NCBI GenBank assembly: GCA_958349075.1
Contig: CATWBR010000023.1
Location: forward strand, 1-18,558
DNA length: 18,558 nucleotides
DNA from: an uncultured Clostridium sp.
GTDB lineage: Bacteria > Bacillota > Clostridia > Lachnospirales > Lachnospiraceae
Reading direction: 5' to 3'
The notes beneath the pieces were generated by a model. It had not been told where the DNA came from. It saw nothing but the letters and a program-made list of their open reading frames with translations, and made no database searches. The position numbers and the translations under genes are program-made. The stretch's first letter is position 1. Every line of letters starts with the position of its first letter. Positions 7,228 to 14,323 of the stretch are shown one piece after another.

Positions 7228-8703
7228 ATGCTAGGTACATTTTACGAAGAAAGACAGGAATTGAAGGATCGGACCATGCTGACAGACGATGAGGGGGGAC
7301 GGGCATCATACGGCGATTTAGATGAGTTTTGCCGCAGGACGGCAGGCAGGATGAAAAGCCGGAGCCTGCTCTTTGTTTTATGTGGGAACAGCATAGGTTC
7401 CGTGTTTTCTTATTTTGCCGCTCTCAGAAACCGCGTTGTCCCTCTGCTTTTAAACGGCAGTATCATGGACGATGATTCCCGGAGGGAGATGCTTGAAGAG
7501 CTCCTTGCAAAATACAGGCCGGAGTATTTCGCGCTCCCAGAAAAGACCCTTGAAATGAATAAGGACTTTTTTAAAGACGCGCAGCCGGTGTGGAGGGAGA
7601 GGGGGTATGTCTGCCTGAGTCTGCCGGTAAATCCGGAACGGCAGTCCGGGGAGCCTCTGCATGCGGAACTTGCGCTTCTTCTTACCACGTCGGGCAGCAC
7701 GGGAAGCCCGCAGCTTGTCAGGCTGAGCTATAAAAATCTGAGTTCCAATGCGGCGTCTATCGCCAGTTATCTGGAACTGAGCCGGTCGGAGCGGCCTGTC
7801 ACCACGCTTCCGATGAACTACACGTATGGACTGTCCGTAATAAACAGCCATGCATTGGCCGGCGCGACGGTGCTTTTGACGGATAAAACGCTGTTTGACA
7901 GGGGATTTTGGGAATTTGCCGGGCGGGAGAAGGCAACCTCGCTCGCAGGGGTTCCTTATACGTATGAGATACTCAAAAAGCTTGATTTTACGGAAAATCC
8001 CCATCCCCACCTCAAGACAATGACGCAGGCGGGAGGAAAGCTGCCATATGCTCTCCACCGCGAATTTGCAGAGTATGCGGCAGAAAACGGTAAAAAATTT
8101 ATCGTGATGTACGGACAGACGGAGGCCACGGCAAGAATGGGATATCTTCCCTGGCAGGATGCACTCAGCCGCTGCGGAAGTATGGGAATCGCAGTTCCGG
8201 GCGGAAAATTCAGGCTGATTGAGGCCGACGGCAGGGAGATAGAAGAGGCCGGAGTGACGGGAGAGCTGGTTTACGAGGGAAAAAACGTGATGATGGGATA
8301 TGCAGAGGATAGAAACGATCTCTCAAGGGGTGATGACTGCGGCGGGATTCTCTTTACAGGTGATATGGCAAAGCGCGATGAGGAGGGCTTTTATTATATT
8401 GAGGGAAGAAAAAAGAGATTTTTAAAGCTGTACGGCAACCGGATCAGCCTGGACGGTACGGAACGCCTTTTAAAGCAGAACTTTGGGAACTGTGAATTCG
8501 CCTGCACCGGGAATGATGAAGGTATGAACATTTTTGCCGCCCCGGCCGGGGCGGAGGAAGAGCCGGGAAAAGAAGAAATCCTGCTTTTCCTGGAGAGGAA
8601 AACAAGACTGCCCGGCAGATTATTCCGTGTGGTCATGACAGAGGAAATACCCAGGAACGAAGCGGGAAAGGTGCAGTATAAAAAGCTGGAAGAACTCCTT
8701 TAA
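7228..8703 (+). CDS. AMP-dependent acyl ligase (acyl-CoA or acyl-ACP synthetase)
   Basis: The 491-residue protein is an ANL-superfamily adenylating enzyme. LLTTSGSTGSPQ (about 151-162) is the phosphate-binding loop and MYGQTEATARMGYLP (294-308) is the A5 motif. FTGDMAKRDEEGFYYIEGRKKR (376-397) holds the ribose-binding Asp and hinge, and NEAGKVQYKKL near the end has the catalytic Lys481. It therefore makes an acyl-adenylate and a thioester from a free carboxylic acid. It lies 24 bp after the LuxC-like gene and ends the tight operon. Because the operon encodes its own ACP, the thiol acceptor may be the ACP and not CoA (inference). The coexistence of two acid-activating enzymes, this and the LuxE-like protein, is notable. 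Confidence 0.87.
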   Translation: MLGTFYEERQELKDRTMLTDDEGGRASYGDLDEFCRRTAGRMKSRSLLFVLCGNSIGSVFSYFAALRNRVVPLLLNGSIMDDDSRREMLEELLAKYRPEYFALPEKTLEMNKDFFKDAQPVWRERGYVCLSLPVNPERQSGEPLHAELALLLTTSGSTGSPQLVRLSYKNLSSNAASIASYLELSRSERPVTTLPMNYTYGLSVINSHALAGATVLLTDKTLFDRGFWEFAGREKATSLAGVPYTYEILKKLDFTENPHPHLKTMTQAGGKLPYALHREFAEYAAENGKKFIVMYGQTEATARMGYLPWQDALSRCGSMGIAVPGGKFRLIEADGREIEEAGVTGELVYEGKNVMMGYAEDRNDLSRGDDCGGILFTGDMAKRDEEGFYYIEGRKKRFLKLYGNRISLDGTERLLKQNFGNCEFACTGNDEGMNIFAAPAGAEEEPGKEEILLFLERKTRLPGRLFRVVMTEEIPRNEAGKVQYKKLEELL

Positions 8704-8739
8704 ATCAGGTATGATAGACAGTATAAACGCAGCAGCACG

Positions 8740-8779
8740 GGACTCAGCCCCAGCAGTTATTTTCTGCGGGGATGAGTCC
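8740..8779 (+). other. Strong RNA hairpin between the ligase and thioesterase genes
   Basis: GGACTCA (8740-8746) pairs with TGAGTCC (8773-8779), CCCC (8748-8751) with GGGG (8768-8771) and GCAG (8753-8756) with CTGC (8764-8767), around a 7-nt TTATTTT loop. One mismatch and one bulge interrupt the stem. No T-run follows it, so it is not a standard terminator. It may limit read-through, protect the upstream mRNA end or shape translation of the thioesterase, whose AAAAAGGAG site begins about 16 nt later. Confidence 0.6.
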
Positions 8780-8811
8780 TGAAACGATGTCTTTAAAAAG
8801 GAGTGGTAAGA

Positions 8812-9216
8812 ATGGATTACGCAGAACAGATCAGAAAGACAAATGAGACCAATCATTTTATGATTCACAACAATATCGCCGCCACGATGCTGACCGATCA
8901 GGAAGCTCAGGTCACTGCAAAGATTACGCCGGTTTCCCTGAATGCCATGGAGAGCGTCCACGGCGGCCTCATGTTTATCATGGCCGAGATAGCCGCCGGT
9001 CTGTTGACGAGAAATGACGGCCGCCGCCATGTCACGGTGAACAGCTCTTTTCAGTTCCTTAAGGGAACAAACCAGGCGGAGAAACTGGTTGCCAAAGCAG
9101 TCGTGATGAACCGGGGGAGGAAGATCTGCGTCTGCCGTTCCAGCGTAATGGAACCTGGGCGCGACATTGTTCTGGCGGAAGGGGAGTTTACTTTTTACTG
9201 CCTGGACGGCAATTAG
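8812..9216 (+). CDS. PaaI-type hot-dog acyl-CoA thioesterase
   Basis: I use the ATG at 8812 (134 residues), preceded by AAAAAGGAG; an in-frame GTG three codons earlier overlaps that ribosome site. The protein is a single hot-dog domain. SVHGGLMFIMAEIAAG carries the HGG motif (H50) and Glu59 where PaaI-like enzymes have the catalytic acid, and NSSFQFLKGT follows in the central strand. Such enzymes hydrolyse acyl-CoA or aryl-CoA thioesters to free acid and CoA. It sits 108 bp after the ligase with a hairpin between, so it could be the last gene of the same operon or a separate unit. A role in releasing or proofreading acyl groups made by the operon is inference. Confidence 0.85.
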   Translation: MDYAEQIRKTNETNHFMIHNNIAATMLTDQEAQVTAKITPVSLNAMESVHGGLMFIMAEIAAGLLTRNDGRRHVTVNSSFQFLKGTNQAEKLVAKAVVMNRGRKICVCRSSVMEPGRDIVLAEGEFTFYCLDGN

Positions 9217-9229
9217 GATGCTTTTGGAA

Positions 9230-10426
9230 TTACTGTGTTTCTCCTTCTGTAAGTTTCCGGATAGCTTTTCCAAGCCGCTCACAGCCCTCCACAATATTTT
9301 CATAACTGTTTGCAAAGGACATACGGAGATAGCCTTCTCCCTCCGGTCCGAAGACATCCCCGGGGACAAAAGCCAGTTTGGCCTCATTTAACAGATACTC
9401 TGCAATTTCGGCGGAGGATTTTCCAAGCTTCTTTATATTGATAAAGATATAGAAAGCGCCTTTCGGGCATCGGCAGCCGATTCCCTCGATTTTATTGATG
9501 GCATCCACGGCGTAGTCGCGGCGTCTCTGATACTCGCGTACCATCTCGTTTACCTCATCCTTCTCATCGCGGAGCGCAGCGACGGCCGCCTTCTGTACAA
9601 AGGAAGTGGCACAGGTGGTGTTGTGCTGGTGAATCTTATTGAGGACTGTAATCAGGCTTTCCGGGGCTGCGGCATAACCCAGCCTCCAGCCTGTCATGGA
9701 ATAGGCCTTGGAAAAGCCGTTGAGGGTGATGGTGCGCTCCTTCATACCGGGCAGGGAGGCGATGCTGACATGCTTTTCGCCATCGAAGATCAGCCGCTCA
9801 TAAACTTCATCTGCAAGGACGAGAAGATTATTCTCAACCGCAATCCCGGACAGCTCCTTAAGCACCTTTTCGGAGAGAACACCACCGGTGGGATTGTTGG
9901 GGGTGATGATGACCAGGGCCTTTGTTCTGGCCGTAATGGCGTTCCTGATTTCATCCAGATCGATCTGATAGTCATTTTCTTCCCGTAGGTGATAGGACAC
10001 GGGGACTGCGCCCAGAAGCTTCGGCACATTCATATAGTTTATCCATACGGGATCCGGGATAAGAATCTCATCGCCCTCATTTAAAATGCTGCAGAGCACG
10101 TCATAGACGGCCTCGGTCAGTCCAACGCTCACAAGGATTTCCGAGGCACTGCAGTCAATCCCATTTTGGGTGCGGAGCTTTTCAGCGACGGCCTCCCTCA
10201 GTTCCATGATGCCGAAGTTGGAGGTATAGAAGACATCGCCTGCATTGATGCTTTCGATACACGCTTTCTTAATATACTCGGGTGTGTCAAAATCGGGCCG
10301 CCCAATCTCAAAATGGATCACCGGCTCGCCTGCCCGCTCCATGGCGAGCGCCTTTTCATTCATTTTACGGATTCCCGAGGGGGCCAGCCGATCCATGCGT
10401 TCTGCAATCATTTCATTCATATTCAT
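9230..10426 (-). CDS. Class I pyridoxal-phosphate aminotransferase (aspartate aminotransferase-like)
   Basis: The frame is open to 10552, but the ATG at 10426 (398 residues) has an AGGAG site 9 nt upstream and gives the normal family length. PLP-binding landmarks are in order: NPTG-type loop PNNPTGG (176-182), ADEVYE (Asp206, Tyr209), the Schiff-base lysine in LNGFSKAYSMTGWRLGY (Lys240) and the arginine Arg248. These identify an aspartate/aromatic-type fold-type I aminotransferase transferring amino groups to 2-oxoglutarate. The amino-acid substrate cannot be fixed from the motifs. It is convergent with the thioesterase (13 bp apart) and divergent from the FAH gene across a 337-bp regulatory gap. 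Whether it belongs to the same pathway is unclear. Confidence 0.9.
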   Translation of the reverse strand: MNMNEMIAERMDRLAPSGIRKMNEKALAMERAGEPVIHFEIGRPDFDTPEYIKKACIESINAGDVFYTSNFGIMELREAVAEKLRTQNGIDCSASEILVSVGLTEAVYDVLCSILNEGDEILIPDPVWINYMNVPKLLGAVPVSYHLREENDYQIDLDEIRNAITARTKALVIITPNNPTGGVLSEKVLKELSGIAVENNLLVLADEVYERLIFDGEKHVSIASLPGMKERTITLNGFSKAYSMTGWRLGYAAAPESLITVLNKIHQHNTTCATSFVQKAAVAALRDEKDEVNEMVREYQRRRDYAVDAINKIEGIGCRCPKGAFYIFINIKKLGKSSAEIAEYLLNEAKLAFVPGDVFGPEGEGYLRMSFANSYENIVEGCERLGKAIRKLTEGETQ

Positions 10427-10498
10427 AATCAAATACTCCTTTCCTGTATAAGCGCTTTTTGAAGCGCCCGCCGCACGGCAGGCGTCTGTTCTGCCTTT

Positions 10499-10504
10499 AT
10501 TATA
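10499..10504 (-). promoter_or_regulatory. Probable -10 box of the aminotransferase promoter, inside a palindrome
   Basis: On the minus strand TATAAT lies about 73 bp before the aminotransferase start; the best -35 (TTGGAT) is 19 bp upstream, so the promoter is not strong. The -10 is enclosed by CTGCC (10491-10495) and GGCAG (10507-10511), a dyad that could bind a repressor. The leader between promoter and gene also contains the small hairpin GCGCTT/AAGCGC (10452-10467). Confidence 0.45.
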
Positions 10505-10554
10505 TCGGCAGGTGCACGGATAAATCCAATACATAAATTTATATGGGTGCATAA

Positions 10555-10578
10555 GTAAACGGGTATGCTGCCGTTTAC
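10555..10578. promoter_or_regulatory. Perfect 8-8-8 palindrome, candidate operator
   Basis: GTAAACGG and CCGTTTAC flank eight bases exactly. It lies in the 337-bp gap between the divergent aminotransferase and FAH genes, upstream of the predicted aminotransferase promoter. The same gap also holds ATCCCGCGGGAT (10588-10599) and TATAAG-N6-CTTATA (10655-10672). I could not assign a convincing sigma-A promoter for the FAH gene. The cognate regulator is unknown. Confidence 0.5.
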
Positions 10579-10763
10579 ACAGGATGTATCCCGCGGGATG
10601 CGGCTTTTGAACAGGCTGTGGGGAGGGACGGGGACAGTAGGATAAAAGAGAAGTTATAAGAGAATGCTTATACGTTTATACAAATTCAAGTCTTAGACAG
10701 GGATGCACTCCGGGTGTTATTGTTATTTTATCAAAATCACAATTCATATCAGGAGGTAACGTT

Positions 10764-11675
10764 ATGAGACTTGCAACGATTAAAAAAGACGGTGTGGAAA
10801 TGGCCGGGATTGTCACGGAAAAGGGCGTATACCCGATTAGTGAGCTCAATGCAAATAAGGGGACTACGTGGGAATGCAACATGTTCAATCTGATCCTGGC
10901 GGAACAGATTCCTCTTCTGACCGCCTGGTACAACAGGGGAGGAAAAGAGGAGCTGGAGGCCATGCCGGGCCTTGTTCCGTCGGAGCAGGTTGAATATGGC
11001 CCTCTTTACCGTAATCCCCAGCGCATATTTGGAATCGGATTAAACTATGTGGAGCATGCCGGAGATTTGGGGGAGAGCGCGCCGAAGGGGTTCCCGGGCA
11101 GCTTCTATAAACCGGCTTCCACTATCATCGGGCCTTTTGATAATATTGAGATCCCGGCGCTCCCGGAAGCGGAGAAGACAACGGCGGAAGCCGAGCTTGG
11201 CATTATTCTTGGAAAAGACTGCAAATTCATCGATGAAAGCCAATGGGAGAATTATATTGCCGGTTACACAACAGTTCTCGATATGACGGAGGAGTCCATC
11301 ATCCGGCAGAATCCCCGTTTTCTCACGATATCCAAAGGCTTTGACACCTTTTTCAGCTTTGGCCCTCAGCTCGTAACGCCCGACGAGGTGCCGGACGTGC
11401 TGAAACTGAGGGTGCAGACCGTACATAACGGCATAGTCCACGCCGAAAATGTGGTAAACAACATGACCCATAAACCGTCCCGCCTCGTCTCACTGGTTTC
11501 ACATCTTCAGGGCTGGAAGGCGGGAGACATCCTTTCCACGGGAACTCCGAGAGCTGTCCATATAGAAGACGGGGATGTGGCGGAGTGCCGTATCGACGGG
11601 CCGGACGGTTTTTCCATGGAGCCGCTTAAAAACCATGTTGTGGATTTAAAGAAAAAAGGGCGGATAACAGAGTAG
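10764..11675 (+). CDS. Fumarylacetoacetate hydrolase (FAH)-family enzyme
   Basis: FAH-family enzymes hydrate, hydrolyse, isomerise or decarboxylate 2-oxo-enoate and acylpyruvate substrates with a divalent metal. The 303-residue protein has an N-terminal lid region (1-85) and the catalytic core. GIGLNYVEHAGDLG (90-103) carries the conserved His98. AEAELGIILGKDC supplies metal ligands Glu142 and Glu144, and VLDMTEESI supplies Asp173. SKGFDTFFSFGPQL with Lys191 and LSTGTPRAV near 258 follow. The ATG has AGGAGG 7 nt upstream. It is followed 24 bp later by an SDR gene, a likely two-gene operon. Candidate reactions are 2-hydroxyhepta-2,4-dienedioate isomerisation or 2-oxo-enoate hydration; the motifs do not decide among them. 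Confidence 0.9.
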   Translation: MRLATIKKDGVEMAGIVTEKGVYPISELNANKGTTWECNMFNLILAEQIPLLTAWYNRGGKEELEAMPGLVPSEQVEYGPLYRNPQRIFGIGLNYVEHAGDLGESAPKGFPGSFYKPASTIIGPFDNIEIPALPEAEKTTAEAELGIILGKDCKFIDESQWENYIAGYTTVLDMTEESIIRQNPRFLTISKGFDTFFSFGPQLVTPDEVPDVLKLRVQTVHNGIVHAENVVNNMTHKPSRLVSLVSHLQGWKAGDILSTGTPRAVHIEDGDVAECRIDGPDGFSMEPLKNHVVDLKKKGRITE

Positions 11676-11699
11676 TGAATGCAGAAAGGAGATAAAATA

Positions 11700-12488
11700 A
11701 TGGATTTGGAATTAAAGGATAAGGCAGCCATTGTCTGCGCATCCAGTTCCGGGTTAGGCAAGGCGATCGCCACGGAACTTTGCCGCGAGGGAGCCGGAGT
11801 CATGCTGTTTTCCCCATTTGAGGAGCAGCTTAAAGAAGCTCAGGCGGAGATAGAAGGAAAGACCGGAAACAGGCCGGAGTATTTTACCGGGGATATTACA
11901 AAGGCGGAGGATATCAGGAAACTGGTGGAGGCCACAAGCGAAAAACTCGGCCCGGTTTACGCTCTGATGAACAACACAGGAGGCCCGGCCCCGGGACCAT
12001 TTGACAAGTTTAACGACGGTGACTGGCAGTATGCATTTGAACTGTGCCTTCTTTCTTATGTACGTCTCGTGCGGGAATGCCTGCCGATTATGAGGGCCAA
12101 CGGCGGCGGAAGAATATTAAATTCCACCTCATCCTCCGTAAAAGCAGTGCTCGACAATCTGATTCTCTCAAACACCTTCCGAATGGGCGTGGTGGGACTC
12201 TCCAAGACCCTGTCCCAGGAACTGGGCGGAGACGGCATCCTGGTCAATGTGATTGGGCCGGGAAGAATCGGTACGGCAAGGATTGACCAACTGGATCGGG
12301 TCCGGGCCGAAAAAGCCGGAAAGACGGTGGAAGAGATACAGAAGTCCGCATTTGCAAACATCCCTCTGGGCCGATACGGGAAACCGGAAGAATACGGCAA
12401 GCTGGCCGCTTTCCTTCTGGCTCCCTCCAATACTTACATAACCGGCCAGACGGTGCTTGTGGACGGCGGGCTCGTTAAGGCAATATAG
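11700..12488 (+). CDS. Short-chain dehydrogenase/reductase family protein lacking the usual Tyr-Lys pair
   Basis: The ATG at 11700 (262 residues) is chosen over one at 11679 because the AAAGGAG site lies directly before it. The Rossmann motif is CASSSGLGKAIA (13-24, with Ala-Ser where TG is usual). NNTGGP (91-96) matches the NNAG motif, and the C-terminus has GQTVLVDGG as in FabG-like enzymes. The catalytic serine region NSTSSSVK (141-148) is present, but the YxxxK pair is not. At the expected place the sequence is ILSNTFRMG, giving Ser157 and Arg161. A clade of SDR proteins with an LSNxxR signature is known to me from general family patterns, so this may be a conserved variant and not a loss. 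Oxidoreductase activity is therefore uncertain. It is translationally close to the FAH gene. Confidence 0.85.
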   Translation: MDLELKDKAAIVCASSSGLGKAIATELCREGAGVMLFSPFEEQLKEAQAEIEGKTGNRPEYFTGDITKAEDIRKLVEATSEKLGPVYALMNNTGGPAPGPFDKFNDGDWQYAFELCLLSYVRLVRECLPIMRANGGGRILNSTSSSVKAVLDNLILSNTFRMGVVGLSKTLSQELGGDGILVNVIGPGRIGTARIDQLDRVRAEKAGKTVEEIQKSAFANIPLGRYGKPEEYGKLAAFLLAPSNTYITGQTVLVDGGLVKAI

Positions 12489-12502
12489 ATTAAGAACTCC
12501 AT

Positions 12503-12534
12503 CCGCCGCAGCGGGCTCCTGCCCGAGGCGGCGG
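12503..12534. terminator. GC-rich hairpin between the convergent SDR and LysR genes
   Basis: CCGCCGC (12503-12509) pairs with GCGGCGG (12528-12534), and CGGGC (12512-12516) pairs with GCCCG (12521-12525) around a TCCT loop, with a small AG/AG internal loop. It fills the 51-bp gap between two converging genes. There is no clean T-run on either side, so efficiency is uncertain. Confidence 0.55.
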
Positions 12535-12539
12535 TATTC

Positions 12540-13496
12540 TCACTTATTAACCCCTTCCAACATCACGAACTTCATAAAATCCTCCGTCAGCGCGGACGGG
12601 GCCGGTATTTTCTTAAATGACAGCCAGATCTCACGTTTTGCCATCTCGTCTCCCAGCTTATAGTAGTTCAGTTTCTCACTCTCCTCCAGATAATCGAGGA
12701 GCGTATTCCGAAAGAAGGTAATCCCCTGCCCGTTTTTTGCAATATTGTAGGCGGTCAGCATCTGGTCGAGGCAGAGGCTGGCCTTTGGTTCAAAACCGGC
12801 ATGACGGCAGAGCTCCATGGCTCTCCTGTGCATATCGTGCTGCTTTTTCAGCAGCAGGAACGGTTCGTCCGCCAGCAGAGACAGGTCGACGGCCGGAATG
12901 TTTTTACCTAGAAAACTCAGATCCCGGATCTGGGAACTGGTAATCCGGTACGGTTCCAGCTTTTTGTTTACCTCAAACCGGGCGGGCACGGCAAGGAGGA
13001 TATATTCTTTGCCAAGGGAGACGGACTCAAAGGTCTGCTGATCCAGGGATTCCACATCCACAATCAGATCCAGCTCCCCTGATTTCAACCCTTCCTCCAT
13101 CTCCGTGATCCCTGTTTCAATCAGATTGATGGTACAGTCGGGATTATGCCGTTGATAGCGCTTTATTATGCCGGGAAGAACATAGGTGCAAAAGTATGCG
13201 GAGCTTCCGAGATTCAGCGTCCCGCTTCTGATTCCGGCCTCGGAAGCGAAATACATTTCAATCCGCTCTTCAATTGCGGCAATTTCCCCTGCGGCAGCGA
13301 TGTAAAATTCCCCGGCCGGAGTGAGGGTAACGGGAGTGACGCTCCGGTTAAACAGGGGAACGCCGTAAAGCCCGGACTCCAGTTTCTTTATCGAGGCACT
13401 CAGGGCAGGCTGGGATATAAAGAGTTTTTGGGCGGCTTTCGAAAAGCTGCCTTCCTGCCAGACCGTGTAGACATATTCGTAGTTGCGGTTTTTCAT
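12540..13496 (-). CDS. LysR-family transcriptional regulator
   Basis: The ATG at 13496 (318 residues) has AGGAGG upstream; earlier in-frame starts would lie over the promoter. The N-terminal winged helix-turn-helix is typical: YVYTVWQEGSFSKAAQKLFI, then SQPALSASIKKLE and PLFNRSVTPVTLTPAG. Residues from about 90 onward form the substrate-binding-like effector domain. It lies between the FAH-SDR operon and the PrpD/RraA operon and could regulate either. Its own promoter sits in the 82-bp gap after the RraA gene, so it need not be part of that operon. The effector is unknown. Confidence 0.92.
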   Translation of the reverse strand: MKNRNYEYVYTVWQEGSFSKAAQKLFISQPALSASIKKLESGLYGVPLFNRSVTPVTLTPAGEFYIAAAGEIAAIEERIEMYFASEAGIRSGTLNLGSSAYFCTYVLPGIIKRYQRHNPDCTINLIETGITEMEEGLKSGELDLIVDVESLDQQTFESVSLGKEYILLAVPARFEVNKKLEPYRITSSQIRDLSFLGKNIPAVDLSLLADEPFLLLKKQHDMHRRAMELCRHAGFEPKASLCLDQMLTAYNIAKNGQGITFFRNTLLDYLEESEKLNYYKLGDEMAKREIWLSFKKIPAPSALTEDFMKFVMLEGVNK

Positions 13497-13536
13497 GGGG
13501 ATACCTCCTGCCTGAACGATCACAAATCTGAGTTTT

Positions 13537-13565
13537 ATTATAAAGTGAAACCGCTGAAAATGCAA
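13537..13565 (-). promoter_or_regulatory. Sigma-A promoter of the LysR gene at 12540-13496
   Basis: On the minus strand a -35 TTGCAT (13560-13565) and a perfect -10 TATAAT (13537-13542) are separated by exactly 17 bp. The start site would be near 13530, giving a 34-nt leader. It begins just after the RraA stop codon, so the regulator can be expressed independently of the upstream operon. Confidence 0.8.
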
Positions 13566-13578
13566 TCAGGCAGTACCG

Positions 13579-14241
13579 TTACGCCATGGCTTTTCTGGCT
13601 TCGGCCAGAGAATTTCCCCTGCGTATCATCTCCGTCATTTTCGTTTCCCTTGCAGCAATTTTTCCGGCGGCATCAAGAACGGACGTTAAATGTTTTGCCG
13701 GAACTGCAATGGCACCGGTCCGATCAATCAGGATCAGGTCGCCCGGCATAATTTCCACATTTTTGATGGATACAGGGACATTGACACCTGCTGTTTCGAT
13801 GTCATAAGCGCTTTTGACGGGGGAGGTACCTTTGCAGAGAACAGGGAAATTCAGTTCGGCGATTTCCTCGGCATCCCTCAGACAGCCGTTTGTAATCTCG
13901 CCGGTTACTCCGCGCATTTGCGCCCGCAGAGCCAGAATGGCCCCTCCGGTGCAGACTTCCGTGATATCTCCCATATCGATGACAAGCAGATCGCCTTCCT
14001 GTGCCTGTCCGTCGATGATCTCTCCCTGGCGGGCAAGGTTTTTACCGTCCCAGGGAGTGCGCCTGCGTATCTGCCGGATGGTAAGGGCAAACCCTGCCGT
14101 CTTGGGCTGGTCGGCATTTAAAGGGGAAAGCCCCAGAATGGCGCCTCTGGCAAGCCCGAGGCTGTCCATTGCATCGGAAATGTTGCCGGTGGGAAATTGA
14201 ATATATGAATCAATCCAGTATTTTCTTTCTTCCAAAGTCAT
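13579..14241 (-). CDS. RraA-family protein, likely class II oxo-acid aldolase (HMG/CHA aldolase-like)
   Basis: The ATG at 14241 (220 residues) has AGGAGG 9 nt upstream. This family includes the RNase E regulator RraA and the metal-dependent 4-hydroxy-4-methyl-2-oxoglutarate / 4-carboxy-4-hydroxy-2-oxoadipate aldolases, which release pyruvate. Visible landmarks are FPTGNISDAMDSLG (16-29), the GDLLVIDMGD loop (83-92), CTGGAILALRAQMRG (97-111) and NGCLRDAEEI with Arg122-Asp123. An RET glutamate (Glu199) lies near the end. The residue before the RD motif that is commonly Asp is Asn118 here. Its position in a catabolic operon supports an aldolase. The substrate is unknown; cleavage to pyruvate plus a semialdehyde is a working guess. 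Confidence 0.85.
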   Translation of the reverse strand: MTLEERKYWIDSYIQFPTGNISDAMDSLGLARGAILGLSPLNADQPKTAGFALTIRQIRRRTPWDGKNLARQGEIIDGQAQEGDLLVIDMGDITEVCTGGAILALRAQMRGVTGEITNGCLRDAEEIAELNFPVLCKGTSPVKSAYDIETAGVNVPVSIKNVEIMPGDLILIDRTGAIAVPAKHLTSVLDAAGKIAARETKMTEMIRRGNSLAEARKAMA

Positions 14242-14282
14242 ATTACAGATTCCTCCTGTATCGTGAAAACATGAAAAACCGT

Positions 14283-14320
14283 CCGGCGGCCTTTTCACTG
14301 CCTGCCCCGGTTACCGCCGG
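14283..14320 (-). terminator. Possible weak terminator or attenuator between the PrpD and RraA genes
   Basis: CCGGCGG (14283-14289) and CCGCCGG (14314-14320) can pair, with a 24-nt loop. In the minus-strand direction the stem is followed by ACGGTTTTT. It lies in the 82-bp gap between two genes of the same strand and may lower expression of the RraA gene. The long loop makes this tentative. Confidence 0.35.
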
Positions 14321-14323
14321 TTA

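Noticed and set aside
10522..10535. Minus-strand GG-N10-GC in the aminotransferase upstream region as a sigma-54 promoter
   Set aside because: Only the GG and GC spacing fits (GGATTTATCCGTGC); the flanking TGGCA and TTGC bases do not match and a -10-like TATAAT lies nearby.
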